From the NCBI GenBank assembly GCA_017630155.1, contig JAGBVU010000014.1, positions 1 to 64,000 on the forward strand: a DNA stretch of 64,000 nucleotides. The letters run 5' to 3'. Both the position numbers and the translations under genes were made by a program. Positions 44,219 to 52,517 of the stretch are shown here, piece by piece. How positions within the stretch are numbered: position 1 is the first letter of the stretch; every line of letters begins with the position of its first letter. The DNA is from Bacteroidales bacterium (GTDB lineage: Bacteria; Bacteroidota; Bacteroidia; Bacteroidales; UBA932). The notes beneath the pieces are model-generated. The model saw only the letters and a list, made by a program, of their open reading frames with translations, was not told where the DNA came from and made no database searches.

Positions 44219-44443
44219 ATGGTAACATTATTGTTTCTAGGATCTATCGGCATGACTGAGATCATCGTTATTGCGCTTATCGTACTACTTTTCTTCGGTG
44301 GAAAGAAAATTCCAGAGCTTATGAAGGGTATTGGTAAAGGTGTCAAGAGTTTCAAGGATGGGATGAAGGATGTTCAGGACGAACTTGATCTTGATAAAGA
44401 GACAAAAGAGATCAACGATACTCTTAATTCTGATAAGAAATAG
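44219..44443 (+). CDS. tatA: twin-arginine translocase subunit TatA/TatE
   Basis: TatA forms the pore of the Tat export system for folded proteins. The 74-aa protein has one N-terminal transmembrane helix ([22 protein letters not shown]) followed by the amphipathic helix [16 protein letters not shown] with the conserved FGGKKIPEL hinge. The charged tail ends NSDKK. It is followed 5 bases later by tatC. Confidence 0.93.
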   Translation: MVTLLFLGSIGMTEIIVIALIVLLFFGGKKIPELMKGIGKGVKSFKDGMKDVQDELDLDKETKEINDTLNSDKK

Positions 44444-44448
44444 GGGGC

Positions 44449-45234
44449 GTGACTCAGGAGATGACTTTTTGGGAGCATTTGGACGAGCTGCGGAAGGTAA
44501 TTTTCCGTGGGCTCGGTCTTATATTGCTCTTTATGGTAGTTATCTTTATAGGGAAGGATTTCGTCTTCAATGATGTGATTCTTGCACCTATCGGGGGTGA
44601 TTTTGCCCTGTACAGGTGGTTCAACGCTTTATTTGCACTAATAGGGCTCAATCCATTGGACGAATTTTCCCTTGAACTTATCAATATCGATCTTGCCGCG
44701 CAGTTCTTTATACATATAAAGGTGTCATTTTATCTCGCCTTTGTAGTAGCATTTCCCTTTATAATATATCTTATTTGGGGATTTATAAGTCCAGCCCTCT
44801 ATTCAAATGAGAAGGGTGTCATAAAGACTGCATTCGGATTTGCATCACTCCTTTTCTATTCGGGTGTGGCAGTAGGGTATTTCTTCGTATTTCCTTTGAC
44901 CTTGAGGTTCCTGGGGACCTATCAGGTGAGTGCGGATGTTCCCAACCAGATCTCATTGAACTCGTATATATCTATGTTTGTGAGGCTTATACTAGTGATG
45001 GGGGTTGTCTTTGAAATGCCGGCTCTGGCAGCTATCCTTTCAAGGCTTGGTGTGATACATAGGGGATTGCTCCGCAAATACCGCAAGCACGCAGTGGTGG
45101 TGCTTATGGTGCTTGCAGCTGTGATTACCCCTTCGGGAGATGCATTTACCCTCTTTATGGTGGCACTTCCGCTATATATGCTCTATGAGCTCTCGATAAT
45201 GATGTGTAAAGAAAAAGTGGAGGTGGAAGAATGA
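44449..45234 (+). CDS. tatC: Sec-independent protein translocase TatC
   Basis: TatC recognises twin-arginine signal peptides and recruits TatA. The 261-aa protein has six transmembrane helices and the N-terminal FWEHLDELRKVI signature (residues ~5-16). It has the conserved IWGFISPALYSNEKG and VITPSGDAFTLF stretches. The start codon is GTG. It overlaps the ABC-F gene by 4 bases. No tatB gene is present, as usual in Bacteroidetes. Confidence 0.95.
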   Translation: MTQEMTFWEHLDELRKVIFRGLGLILLFMVVIFIGKDFVFNDVILAPIGGDFALYRWFNALFALIGLNPLDEFSLELINIDLAAQFFIHIKVSFYLAFVVAFPFIIYLIWGFISPALYSNEKGVIKTAFGFASLLFYSGVAVGYFFVFPLTLRFLGTYQVSADVPNQISLNSYISMFVRLILVMGVVFEMPALAAILSRLGVIHRGLLRKYRKHAVVVLMVLAAVITPSGDAFTLFMVALPLYMLYELSIMMCKEKVEVEE

Positions 45235-47168
45235 TATCAATCAACGATCTGACCGTCTCTTTTGGCGGTTTTACCCTGCTCGACAGTATTAATTTCCATA
45301 TAAGTGACGGGGAACATATTGCCCTTGTGGGGAAAAATGGTGCAGGAAAATCTACTATTCTCAAACTTATAATGGGGGTGGAGTCCCCTACATCCGGCAA
45401 AATACTCAAGCCTCAAGATATTACTATAGGGTATCTTCCCCAGATTATGGAGTATTCGAAGGAGAGGAGTGTTATAGATGAGGCGATGACCGCATTTGCA
45501 GACATGTTTGCGATGCAGGACAGGATGGAGCAGATTAATGTGGAGCTGGCTACCAGAACAGACTATGAATCTGCAGGGTACCATAAACTTATAGAGGAGC
45601 TCAACGATATAAACGACAGGCTTGCATTTGCGCAATCCGACTCACCCAGACTTCAGGCAGAGAAGACCCTTGTAGGTCTTGGCTTCAAAAAAGAGGAGCT
45701 GGATAGGAAGAGGGGGACATTTTCTCAGGGGTGGAATATGCGTGTAGAGCTGGCAAAAGTCCTTTTGAAAAGACCTAAGGTGATTATGCTTGATGAGCCT
45801 ACTAACCACCTTGATATAGAGTCTATCCAGTGGCTTGAAGATTACCTGACTTCGTACTCAGGGACACTGCTGCTGATATCCCACGACAGGAGATTTCTTG
45901 ACAGGGTAACCAACAGGACCGTAGAGATAATGCTTGGTAAAATCCACGATTATAAGGTTCCGTACAGTAAGTTCAAAGAGCTCCGTGCAGAGAGGATGGC
46001 CCAGCAGAGGGCTGCGTACGAGAATCAGCAGAGGATGATCGAGAAGACAGAGGAGTTTATTGAGAAATTCAGATATAAACCCACTAAATCCAATCAGGTC
46101 CAGTCCCGTATCAAGCAGCTTGACAAACTGGAGAGGATAGAGGTGGAGGTGGAGGACAACTCTGCCCTCAGTGTGAAATTCCCACCTGCTCCCAGATCGG
46201 GAGATGTGGTTCTGAAGGTTAGAGATATGGCTGCAGGGTATGAGAATGGTCGTAAGGTGGTCTTCAAGGATGCCGATATGACTATTATGAGGGGTGAAAA
46301 AGTGGCCTTTGTGGGTCGTAACGGTGAGGGTAAGTCGACTATGATGAAGATTATTACTTCGGAACTTTATCCTCTGGATGGTGAGGCGGCTCTCGGATAT
46401 AATGTGGCATTGGGATACTATGCGCAGAATCAGGAGGATATCCTCGATAAGAATGATACAGTGTTCGATACTTTGGATAAGGTAGCAGTGGGGGATATAA
46501 GACTGAAACTGAGGGATATTCTGGGTGCATTCCTTTTCAGAGGTGAAGATATAGAGAAGAAAGTGGCTGTCCTTAGCGGAGGAGAGAGATCACGTCTGGC
46601 TATGGCCAAACTAATCCTCAAACCCTACAATCTGCTCGCCCTTGACGAGCCTACCAACCATATGGATATCAGGTCAAAGGATATTTTGAAACAGGCTCTT
46701 GTCAAGTATGACGGTACGCTTGTCATCGTATCCCACGACAGGGATTTCCTTGATGGTCTGGTGGATAAGGTGTATGAGTTCAGGGATGGAAAGATAAAAG
46801 AGCATCTGGGAGGTATTTCTGCCTTCTTGGAGAGGAGGAAGATAGAGAACCTGTCAGAGCTTGAAATGCCTGTGCAAGAGGCAAAAAAAGAGGTTCCTGC
46901 CCCCAAAAAGGGTGTGGAGGTTGCCCCTGTAGAGGAGAAGGGTGCAAAACTCTCATACGAGGAGCAGAAGGAGCTCAGACGCAAGCAGAAGCAAGTGGAG
47001 ATATGCGAGAAGAAAATTAAGACTCTTGAGGAGAAGATGAAAGAGATAGAGGGGCAACTGGCTATGCCTGAAGCGGGGACAGATATAGATACCCTTACCA
47101 GGCAGTATCTGGAGTTAAAGAGGGAGCTGGATGCCCGAATGGAGGAGTGGATGCTGCTCTCGGAGTAA
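45231..47168 (+). CDS. ABC-F family ATPase
   Basis: The 645-aa protein has two ABC domains and no membrane segments. Each carries a Walker A (GKNGAGKST, GRNGEGKST) and a signature followed by LDEPTNHLDI or LDEPTNHMDI. A helical linker (AYENQQRMIEKTEEFIEKFRYKPTK, read in part) lies between them and a C-terminal coiled coil ends the protein (KKIKTLEEKMKEIE). ABC-F proteins act on ribosomes or in DNA maintenance (Uup-like). The C-terminal coiled coil resembles the Uup type. It is not a transporter. Confidence 0.93.
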   Translation: MISINDLTVSFGGFTLLDSINFHISDGEHIALVGKNGAGKSTILKLIMGVESPTSGKILKPQDITIGYLPQIMEYSKERSVIDEAMTAFADMFAMQDRMEQINVELATRTDYESAGYHKLIEELNDINDRLAFAQSDSPRLQAEKTLVGLGFKKEELDRKRGTFSQGWNMRVELAKVLLKRPKVIMLDEPTNHLDIESIQWLEDYLTSYSGTLLLISHDRRFLDRVTNRTVEIMLGKIHDYKVPYSKFKELRAERMAQQRAAYENQQRMIEKTEEFIEKFRYKPTKSNQVQSRIKQLDKLERIEVEVEDNSALSVKFPPAPRSGDVVLKVRDMAAGYENGRKVVFKDADMTIMRGEKVAFVGRNGEGKSTMMKIITSELYPLDGEAALGYNVALGYYAQNQEDILDKNDTVFDTLDKVAVGDIRLKLRDILGAFLFRGEDIEKKVAVLSGGERSRLAMAKLILKPYNLLALDEPTNHMDIRSKDILKQALVKYDGTLVIVSHDRDFLDGLVDKVYEFRDGKIKEHLGGISAFLERRKIENLSELEMPVQEAKKEVPAPKKGVEVAPVEEKGAKLSYEEQKELRRKQKQVEICEKKIKTLEEKMKEIEGQLAMPEAGTDIDTLTRQYLELKRELDARMEEWMLLSE

Positions 47169-47172
47169 AGAG

Positions 47173-47194
47173 ATGCCCGAACGTGGTCGGGCAT
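47173..47194. repeat. 22-bp palindromic repeat, copy 2
   Basis: ATGCCCGA-ACGTGG-TCGGGCAT sits between the ABC-F gene and rlmB. It has the same arms as the copies at 39291 and 51261, with a different loop. A decayed half copy (GCCCGAACGGAGAT) follows near 47210. Confidence 0.75.
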
Positions 47195-47267
47195 GACGTA
47201 GGGTGATGCGCCCGAACGGAGATGAAATGTCACTCCCGATGAGATTGGGGGTCTAAATACTAAAATT

Positions 47268-48014
47268 ATGGAAGATAAATTGAATTACCTATTTGGGATG
47301 CACCCTGTGATGGAGGCTGTGCGTGCCGGTAAAAATATCGATAAGGTGATGCTCAAACAGGGGCTTGATTCCCCTCAGTTTAGGGATCTGATGGAGCTTT
47401 TGAAGGAGAAAGGTGTGCAGGCCCAGTTCGTCCCAGCAGAGCGTCTCAATAAAATTTGCAAGGGTAATCATCAGGGCGTAATTGCTTTATTTTCAAAGAT
47501 TGATTACACTCCATTTGAAGAGATGGTAGATATAGCTTTGATGCAGAATTCTGCACCTGTTTTCATTATGCTTGATGGTGTGAGTGATGTTCGTAACCTC
47601 GGAGCCATAGCACGTACTGCAGAGTGTGCAGGAGCTTCGGGTATCATTGTTCCTGCTAAAGGTGGCGCAGCTATCACCTCTGAAGGTATCAAGGCATCTG
47701 CCGGTGCATTGCTCCGTATCAATGTGGCCAAGACCCAGAATCTCCGTCTCCCTGCAATGTATCTTAAGGAGCAGGGATTTCAGATCGTAGGGGCCACTGA
47801 GAAGAGTGATAAGGATATATATGGTGTAGATTTTACCAAACCCACAGCTATAGTTATGGGCTCGGAGGGTAAAGGTATCTCAGATTCTATGCTGGCTCTA
47901 TGTGATGACAAAGCAAAGATTCCTATGGCGGGGGAGATCAGTTCTCTCAATGTCTCAGTGGCTACTGCAGTGTGCCTGTATGAGGCGGTACGCCAAAGGG
48001 GAGGGAAACTTTAG
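47268..48014 (+). CDS. rlmB: 23S rRNA (guanosine-2'-O)-methyltransferase RlmB
   Basis: This 248-aa SPOUT methyltransferase 2'-O-methylates a G in 23S rRNA. The N-terminal L30e-like RNA-binding domain opens YLFGMHPVMEAVRAGK. The SPOUT motifs follow: LDGVSDVRNLGAIARTAECA, VMGSEGKGISD and SSLNVSVATAVCLYE. TrmH-type tRNA methylases share the fold, but the N-terminal domain and length point to RlmB. It ends at a clear terminator. Confidence 0.92.
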   Translation: MEDKLNYLFGMHPVMEAVRAGKNIDKVMLKQGLDSPQFRDLMELLKEKGVQAQFVPAERLNKICKGNHQGVIALFSKIDYTPFEEMVDIALMQNSAPVFIMLDGVSDVRNLGAIARTAECAGASGIIVPAKGGAAITSEGIKASAGALLRINVAKTQNLRLPAMYLKEQGFQIVGATEKSDKDIYGVDFTKPTAIVMGSEGKGISDSMLALCDDKAKIPMAGEISSLNVSVATAVCLYEAVRQRGGKL

Positions 48015-48040
48015 TAAATTTTTATAAATACTTTGGTGAA

Positions 48041-48066
48041 GGATGCAACAAACTTGCATCCTTTTT
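48041..48066 (+). terminator. terminator between rlmB and the sigma-factor operon
   Basis: GGATGCAA-CAAAC-TTGCATCC followed by TTTTT is a perfect 8-bp stem with a T tract. It separates rlmB from the ECF sigma operon. Confidence 0.8.
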
Positions 48067-48087
48067 CGTTATATTTATGGAGGCAAA

Positions 48088-48627
48088 ATGGAAATGACAA
48101 GAGAAGAGTTAAATATATTTTACCAAAGGTACAGAGTGCGTCTGTTTAATGTCTCCTATAGAATATTAGGTGATAGGATGGATGCAGAGGAGGTGATGCA
48201 GGATGTTATGATAAAGTATTTGAAATCAGAGATATCTCTTGAGTTACCTAAAGAAGAGGCTTGGTTGGTAAAGAGTGTGGTGAGGGGGGCGATAGACCGT
48301 CTCAGAAAGAGAAAAAGGGAAGAGTTATTCCTTCAGGAGTACAGATCTGATGCAGAGGATTTGAAGGTGGAGGAGTTGGATCGCCAGATGTGGGGAGCAC
48401 TTTCCCAAAGTGATTCGGAACTGGTCAGCAGGGTCAGGAAAGGGGTGGAGTCTCTCCCGGACGGGTATAGGGCCATTTTATTACTGCTCCTTTTTGAAGG
48501 GTATGATTATCAGGAGGTGGCAGAGATTCTGGATGTGACAGAGTCGACTGTGAGGTCGCAGTATATGAGGGGGAGAAAGAGGTTGTTGGAGATTCTAAAG
48601 GAGATGCCAGGACAGACTCTGGTATGA
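48088..48627 (+). CDS. ECF-family RNA polymerase sigma factor
   Basis: The 179-aa protein has region 2 (YRVRLFNVSYRILGDRMDAEEVMQDVMIKYL, read in part) and region 4 with SLPDGYRAILLLLLFEG and YQEVAEILDVTESTVRSQ. It belongs to the extracytoplasmic-function class. The start is the ATG at 48088, preceded by a GGAGG. It is followed by a membrane anchored protein and a GIN-domain protein, the usual three-gene arrangement in Bacteroidetes; the next gene is its probable anti-sigma partner. Confidence 0.92.
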   Translation: MEMTREELNIFYQRYRVRLFNVSYRILGDRMDAEEVMQDVMIKYLKSEISLELPKEEAWLVKSVVRGAIDRLRKRKREELFLQEYRSDAEDLKVEELDRQMWGALSQSDSELVSRVRKGVESLPDGYRAILLLLLFEGYDYQEVAEILDVTESTVRSQYMRGRKRLLEILKEMPGQTLV

Positions 48628-48656
48628 CAGTAGATAAAAAGTTATAAAGAAAAGAT

Positions 48657-49157
48657 ATGGACGAATTGAAGAACATAATTGCACAGCAGAGAGCCGAACT
48701 TGACTCAGAACTCCCTTTGGAGGGTGATTTTGAGAGATTTATGGCCAAATGGGATGAGGAAGAATCTGATAGCAGTAAGCCAAATGTGGTATGGTGGAGA
48801 AGCAGGGCATTTGTAAGTGTTGCCGCTTCTGTGGCTGTGGTTCTGGCTCTGGGGTTCTCTATCGATTATTTCTCTCCCCAGAAGCAGATTGTGAGGACAT
48901 ATACACATTACTGCAATGAAGTGGCAGCAATATCAGCGCAGATGCAGATTATGGTCACTTATGATAAGATAGAAGAGTTGAATAGTATAATTGAAAATAT
49001 TGATTATGAGTCTGTTCCGTTAATGTCTATATTGCCGGACGAGATGAGTGACAGAGAAAAGCTTAAAGTAGTCAGAGAGCACTACAGGCAGAAGATGGAT
49101 GGACTGAAGAATTTTAAAGTATTATTGACAGAAACAAAAATTAATGAAGAGTTATGA
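48657..49157 (+). CDS. single-pass membrane protein, putative anti-sigma factor
   Basis: This 166-aa protein has a short acidic cytoplasmic N terminus, with residues FERFMAKWDEEESD. One transmembrane helix follows (AFVSVAASVAVVLALGFSIDYF, about residues 50-71), then a helical extracytoplasmic domain (CNEVAAISAQMQIMVTYDKIEEL). The position directly after the ECF sigma gene and this topology suggest an anti-sigma factor. It lacks the classical zinc-binding anti-sigma motif, so this is by context. It overlaps the next gene by 4 bases. Confidence 0.7.
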   Translation: MDELKNIIAQQRAELDSELPLEGDFERFMAKWDEEESDSSKPNVVWWRSRAFVSVAASVAVVLALGFSIDYFSPQKQIVRTYTHYCNEVAAISAQMQIMVTYDKIEELNSIIENIDYESVPLMSILPDEMSDREKLKVVREHYRQKMDGLKNFKVLLTETKINEEL

Positions 49158-50038
49158 AAAGATTATTTGTAATGTTGGTCGCTATGGCGATCTTTTCGGT
49201 GAGCCTGTTGGCTGGTAATGTAACCAAAGATGTGAAGGTAGATTCTTTTAATAAACTTGATGTATCATATTGTTTTGATGTGACAGTGGAGAAGTCTGCA
49301 AGGGAGTACCTTACAATTACCATAGATAAGGAGTATGAACAATATCTTGTTGTGGATGTGAGAAATGGGGTTCTTCATATTGGTATCGATACAGAGAGGA
49401 TTCCTAATGGGTTGTTGAGAAATAATGGAGGCAAAACTTTTGTGGCTAAGGTGGGTGTAAGCGACCTTACTGGTATTGAGATGTCAGGTGCCACATCATT
49501 CTATTCAGATGATAAGTTTGATGTAAGCAGATTTGTGGCAAGGCTAAGTGGTGCGAGCAAGGTGGAAAAGCTAGTGGTTGATGCAGTGACTGGGTATTTT
49601 GGGGTGAGCGGTTCATCAAAACTGAATCTCAGAGGTGAGATTCACGAGTGCACAGTGAATACAAGCAGTGCATCAAAACTTAATATGGATGTGGTCTCAA
49701 GGGATGTGGAACTGGATCTGTCAGGCTCATCAAAAGCCTCTGTAGCAGGTAAGTATGGGGAGTTGGATGTAGATGTATCCGGTGCTTCCAACTGTACCCT
49801 TGAGGGTAGAGTCGAAGCTCTGAAGATAGAGGGATCTGGTGCCAGCAAGATAAATGGCGAGCAAATGGTGGCAAAAAACTGTGAAGTGGACCTTTCGGGG
49901 GCATCATCTGCGAGTGTGAATGTGGAGAGATATCTGGAGGTGGATTTGTCAGGTGCATCAAGACTCACATACAACAGGGATGTGGAGAGACTGGATGTAG
50001 ACGATATATCAGGTGCTTCATCTTTGAAAAAGAGATAG
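49154..50038 (+). CDS. GIN-domain (DUF2807) exported protein
   Basis: The 294-aa protein has a signal peptide (MKRLFVMLVAMAIFSVSLLAG) and a domain with repeated serine-glycine-alanine-serine turns: LSGASK, VSGSSK, LSGSSKAS, VSGASN, LSGASSAS, LSGASR. These match the right-handed beta-helix GIN/DUF2807 family, common in Bacteroidetes and probably periplasmic or surface-exposed. It is the third gene of the sigma operon. Confidence 0.9.
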   Translation: MKRLFVMLVAMAIFSVSLLAGNVTKDVKVDSFNKLDVSYCFDVTVEKSAREYLTITIDKEYEQYLVVDVRNGVLHIGIDTERIPNGLLRNNGGKTFVAKVGVSDLTGIEMSGATSFYSDDKFDVSRFVARLSGASKVEKLVVDAVTGYFGVSGSSKLNLRGEIHECTVNTSSASKLNMDVVSRDVELDLSGSSKASVAGKYGELDVDVSGASNCTLEGRVEALKIEGSGASKINGEQMVAKNCEVDLSGASSASVNVERYLEVDLSGASRLTYNRDVERLDVDDISGASSLKKR

Positions 50039-50053
50039 AATTTGTTAACTTTG
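50023..50053 (+). promoter_or_regulatory. Bacteroidetes-type promoter for the dipeptidase
   Basis: TTTG (50023-50026), 19 bases, TAACTTTG (50046-50053) matches the consensus. The -33 part lies inside the 3' end of the GIN gene; the dipeptidase ATG is 33 bases downstream. Confidence 0.65.
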
Positions 50054-50086
50054 TAGGATAACTGACAAATTTTAAAATCTTAATAT

Positions 50087-51202
50087 ATGGATAAATTACA
50101 TCAAGAAGCCTTTGTGCTTGATTCTCACTGCGATACTCCCAGTATGCTTTTGGAAAATGTCGATCTTGGACAGCGTCTGGACAGATGTCATGTGGACTTC
50201 CAGAGGATGAAGGAAGGTGGGGTAGACGGTTCATTCTTCGCCATCTATACATCAAATAGCCTGACCCCTGATGCCGCTACCAGAAGGGCATTGGAATTGA
50301 TTTCACGAACATATGATGCTGTAGACCAGAATAGGGATAAGGTAGCTTTCGCTTTCTCTGTGGAAGAGGCTCTTGAAAATAAGAAAAAAGGTCTTATTTC
50401 TATCTTCTTGGGTATGGAGAATGGTCTTCCTATCCAGAAAGATCTACATATGTTGAGACTTTTCTACCGTTTCGGTATCAGATATATGACACTGACACAC
50501 GCAGGTAACAACGAAATTTGTGACTCTTGCGGTCCTAAAGAGAAAAGATGGGGTGGTGTATCTCCTTTCGGACAGGAGGTTATCGCAGAGATGAACCGCC
50601 TGGGTATGATAATCGACGTGTCACATATCTCTGATGATGCATTCTACGATGTAATCAAATACTCAAAAGCCCCTGTTGCAGCTACACACTCTTGTTGTAG
50701 AGCACTTTGTGGACATAGACGCAATATGACAGATGATATGATCAAGGCCCTCGCAGAGAATGATGGTGTGATCCAAATCAATTTCTATCCTGCATTTATC
50801 GATGATTCATTCGCTTCTGACGAATTCAGCGAGTTGGCAGATGATTTCGATGCCAAACAGTTTGCATCACGTATGGAGCCCGATAATGATGAAAAGAGGG
50901 CGGCATATCACGAGGTAGAGAAGAAATTGGCGAACTTCCCAGCACCATCATACAAGAGAGTAGTAGATCATATCGATCACGTAGTCAAGCTTGTAGGTGC
51001 AAAACACGTAGGTTTGGGCTCAGATTTCGATGGTATCGAAACACCTCCTGAGGGTGTAAGGGATATCAGCAAATTCCCTCTCTTTACAGAAGAACTTAAG
51101 GCCAGAGGCTACTCTGATGAAGATATCAAAGGTATTCTTGGAGGTAACTTCCTCAGGGTGATGAAGAGAGTGGAAGAGGTGGCTGCACAGCTGCAGAAAT
51201 AG
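50087..51202 (+). CDS. membrane dipeptidase (renal dipeptidase family)
   Basis: This 371-aa zinc enzyme has the family ligands: DSHCDTPSML (HxD, residues ~12-21), GMENGLP (bridging Glu), MIIDVSHISDDAF (His), THSCCRALCGHRRNMTD (His), and GSDFDGIETPPEG (Asp). Membrane dipeptidases cleave dipeptides, including D-amino-acid or dehydropeptides. There is no signal peptide, so it is probably cytoplasmic and part of peptide catabolism. It has its own promoter and terminator, and its codon use is biased like a well expressed gene. Confidence 0.9.
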   Translation: MDKLHQEAFVLDSHCDTPSMLLENVDLGQRLDRCHVDFQRMKEGGVDGSFFAIYTSNSLTPDAATRRALELISRTYDAVDQNRDKVAFAFSVEEALENKKKGLISIFLGMENGLPIQKDLHMLRLFYRFGIRYMTLTHAGNNEICDSCGPKEKRWGGVSPFGQEVIAEMNRLGMIIDVSHISDDAFYDVIKYSKAPVAATHSCCRALCGHRRNMTDDMIKALAENDGVIQINFYPAFIDDSFASDEFSELADDFDAKQFASRMEPDNDEKRAAYHEVEKKLANFPAPSYKRVVDHIDHVVKLVGAKHVGLGSDFDGIETPPEGVRDISKFPLFTEELKARGYSDEDIKGILGGNFLRVMKRVEEVAAQLQK

Positions 51203-51219
51203 CGGTTGGAGGTAAAATA

Positions 51220-51252
51220 AAAGAGGTATTCCAAACAGGGATACCTCTTTTT
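51220..51252 (+). terminator. terminator downstream of the dipeptidase
   Basis: AAGAGGTAT...ATACCTCTT with a short loop, followed by TTTT, forms a strong stem between the dipeptidase and the convergent serine hydrolase. Confidence 0.75.
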
Positions 51253-51260
51253 GTATAAAG

Positions 51261-51282
51261 ATGCCCGACCGGAGTCGGGCAT
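51261..51282. repeat. 22-bp palindromic repeat, copy 3
   Basis: ATGCCCGA-CCGGAG-TCGGGCAT is located between the dipeptidase terminator and the 3' end of the serine hydrolase. Arms are identical to the other two copies. Confidence 0.75.
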
Positions 51283-51290
51283 GATTGTCG

Positions 51291-52505
51291 TTATTTCAGC
51301 CAGCCGGCCTCTTTGGCGATGGCGTCAACTTTCTGGACATTGGTCCAGCGGTCGTAATCTGTACGGTTGGCGAAGATCAGGATAAGGAGATCTGAAGCAG
51401 GGTAGCGGCCAGCGTAGATCTGGTAACCGCCGTTATCACCTGTATGGTAGATTCTCTCTGTGAATTCAGGGTCATTCTCGATGAACCAGCCGTATCCGTA
51501 GTGGGTGTGTGGACGGTTCTGGTATGAGCTGAATTTAGAGCCAGATACTTGAATTTTAGGTGTGTGTGCGTTCTTGATGCTCTCAGCAGAAGCCACTACA
51601 GCATTGCGAAGCGCTTTTTCCCACTGTACGAACTGGTGGGTAGAGGTGTAGATACCACCATCGGCCTTAGTGGCGAAGAAGGTCTCCTGTCCGTAGTCGT
51701 ACTCTTTCCAGTTACCGATCACAGGTGCAGACTCCTGTTGTTTTTTAGCTGCAGCCTGAGCTTCAGGGGTACGGTCTGAATCTGTATTAGAAGCAGACTC
51801 TTTCTCCTCTACAGGGATATATGCGTGCGACATATTGGGGATGTTCTTGTCAGGAGAGAAGTAAACTGTCTGGTCCATACCTGCTGGGGTGAAGATATTC
51901 TCCTTCATGTATTGCTCGAAGCTCTGACCTGTAACTCTCTGAATGATAATGTAGCAAAGCTGGAAAGTGGGGTTCATGTATTGGTACTCTGTACCTGGTG
52001 TGAAGTGGAGTTTGTTAAGGGTCTCCATATATTTGTAGCACTGCTCGTCAGTAGCGTAAAGGACGAAATTGCGGTCCTCTCTTGGGCGGTAGTCACCGAT
52101 ACCTGATGTATGCGAAAGGAGGTGTGCAATGGTAATGTCGTTGAAGAAATCTGCCTGGAATTCAGGGAAATATTTCTTTACGGGATCCTGGAGGGAGATT
52201 TTACCCTGCTCTGCAAGCTGAAGCATAGCCACAGCTGTGAACTGTTTTGATACAGATGCAATGTTGAAGAAGGTGTTTCCGTCGATTTTAGCACCTGTTT
52301 CGAGGTCTGCGATACCGAAACCTTTGTCATATACTATTTCGTCCCCTTTAAGGATAAGGACAGCTGCACCCGGCTCATCTGCTGGGTATAGTTCCTGGAA
52401 CATAGTATCCAGTTTTGCGATCGCAGCTTTCTCTTTTTGTGACTGATTACAGCAAGATGTCATAATCAAAGCAGTTAAGATAGTTAAAAAAGCGATTTTT
52501 CTCAT
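51291..52505 (-). CDS. serine hydrolase, beta-lactamase class C fold, lipoprotein
   Basis: The 404-aa protein has a lipoprotein signal (MRKIAFLTILTALIMTSC) and the class C/D-peptidase triad of motifs: ASVSKQF (SxxK, residues ~78-84), the Tyr-containing YQYMNPT (YxN), and HTGDNGGY (HxG, replacing KTG). Such proteins are penicillin-binding-protein-like esterases or D-aminopeptidases; a true beta-lactamase is unlikely. It follows cinA after 12 bases, so it may be co-transcribed with pyrD and cinA. Confidence 0.85.
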   Translation of the reverse strand: MRKIAFLTILTALIMTSCCNQSQKEKAAIAKLDTMFQELYPADEPGAAVLILKGDEIVYDKGFGIADLETGAKIDGNTFFNIASVSKQFTAVAMLQLAEQGKISLQDPVKKYFPEFQADFFNDITIAHLLSHTSGIGDYRPREDRNFVLYATDEQCYKYMETLNKLHFTPGTEYQYMNPTFQLCYIIIQRVTGQSFEQYMKENIFTPAGMDQTVYFSPDKNIPNMSHAYIPVEEKESASNTDSDRTPEAQAAAKKQQESAPVIGNWKEYDYGQETFFATKADGGIYTSTHQFVQWEKALRNAVVASAESIKNAHTPKIQVSGSKFSSYQNRPHTHYGYGWFIENDPEFTERIYHTGDNGGYQIYAGRYPASDLLILIFANRTDYDRWTNVQKVDAIAKEAGWLK

Positions 52506-52517
52506 ATTTTAAGGTAT

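Noticed and set aside
51291..52505. Antibiotic-resistance beta-lactamase
   Set aside because: The third motif is HTG and the protein is a lipoprotein with an insert; more like a PBP-type esterase or D-peptidase.
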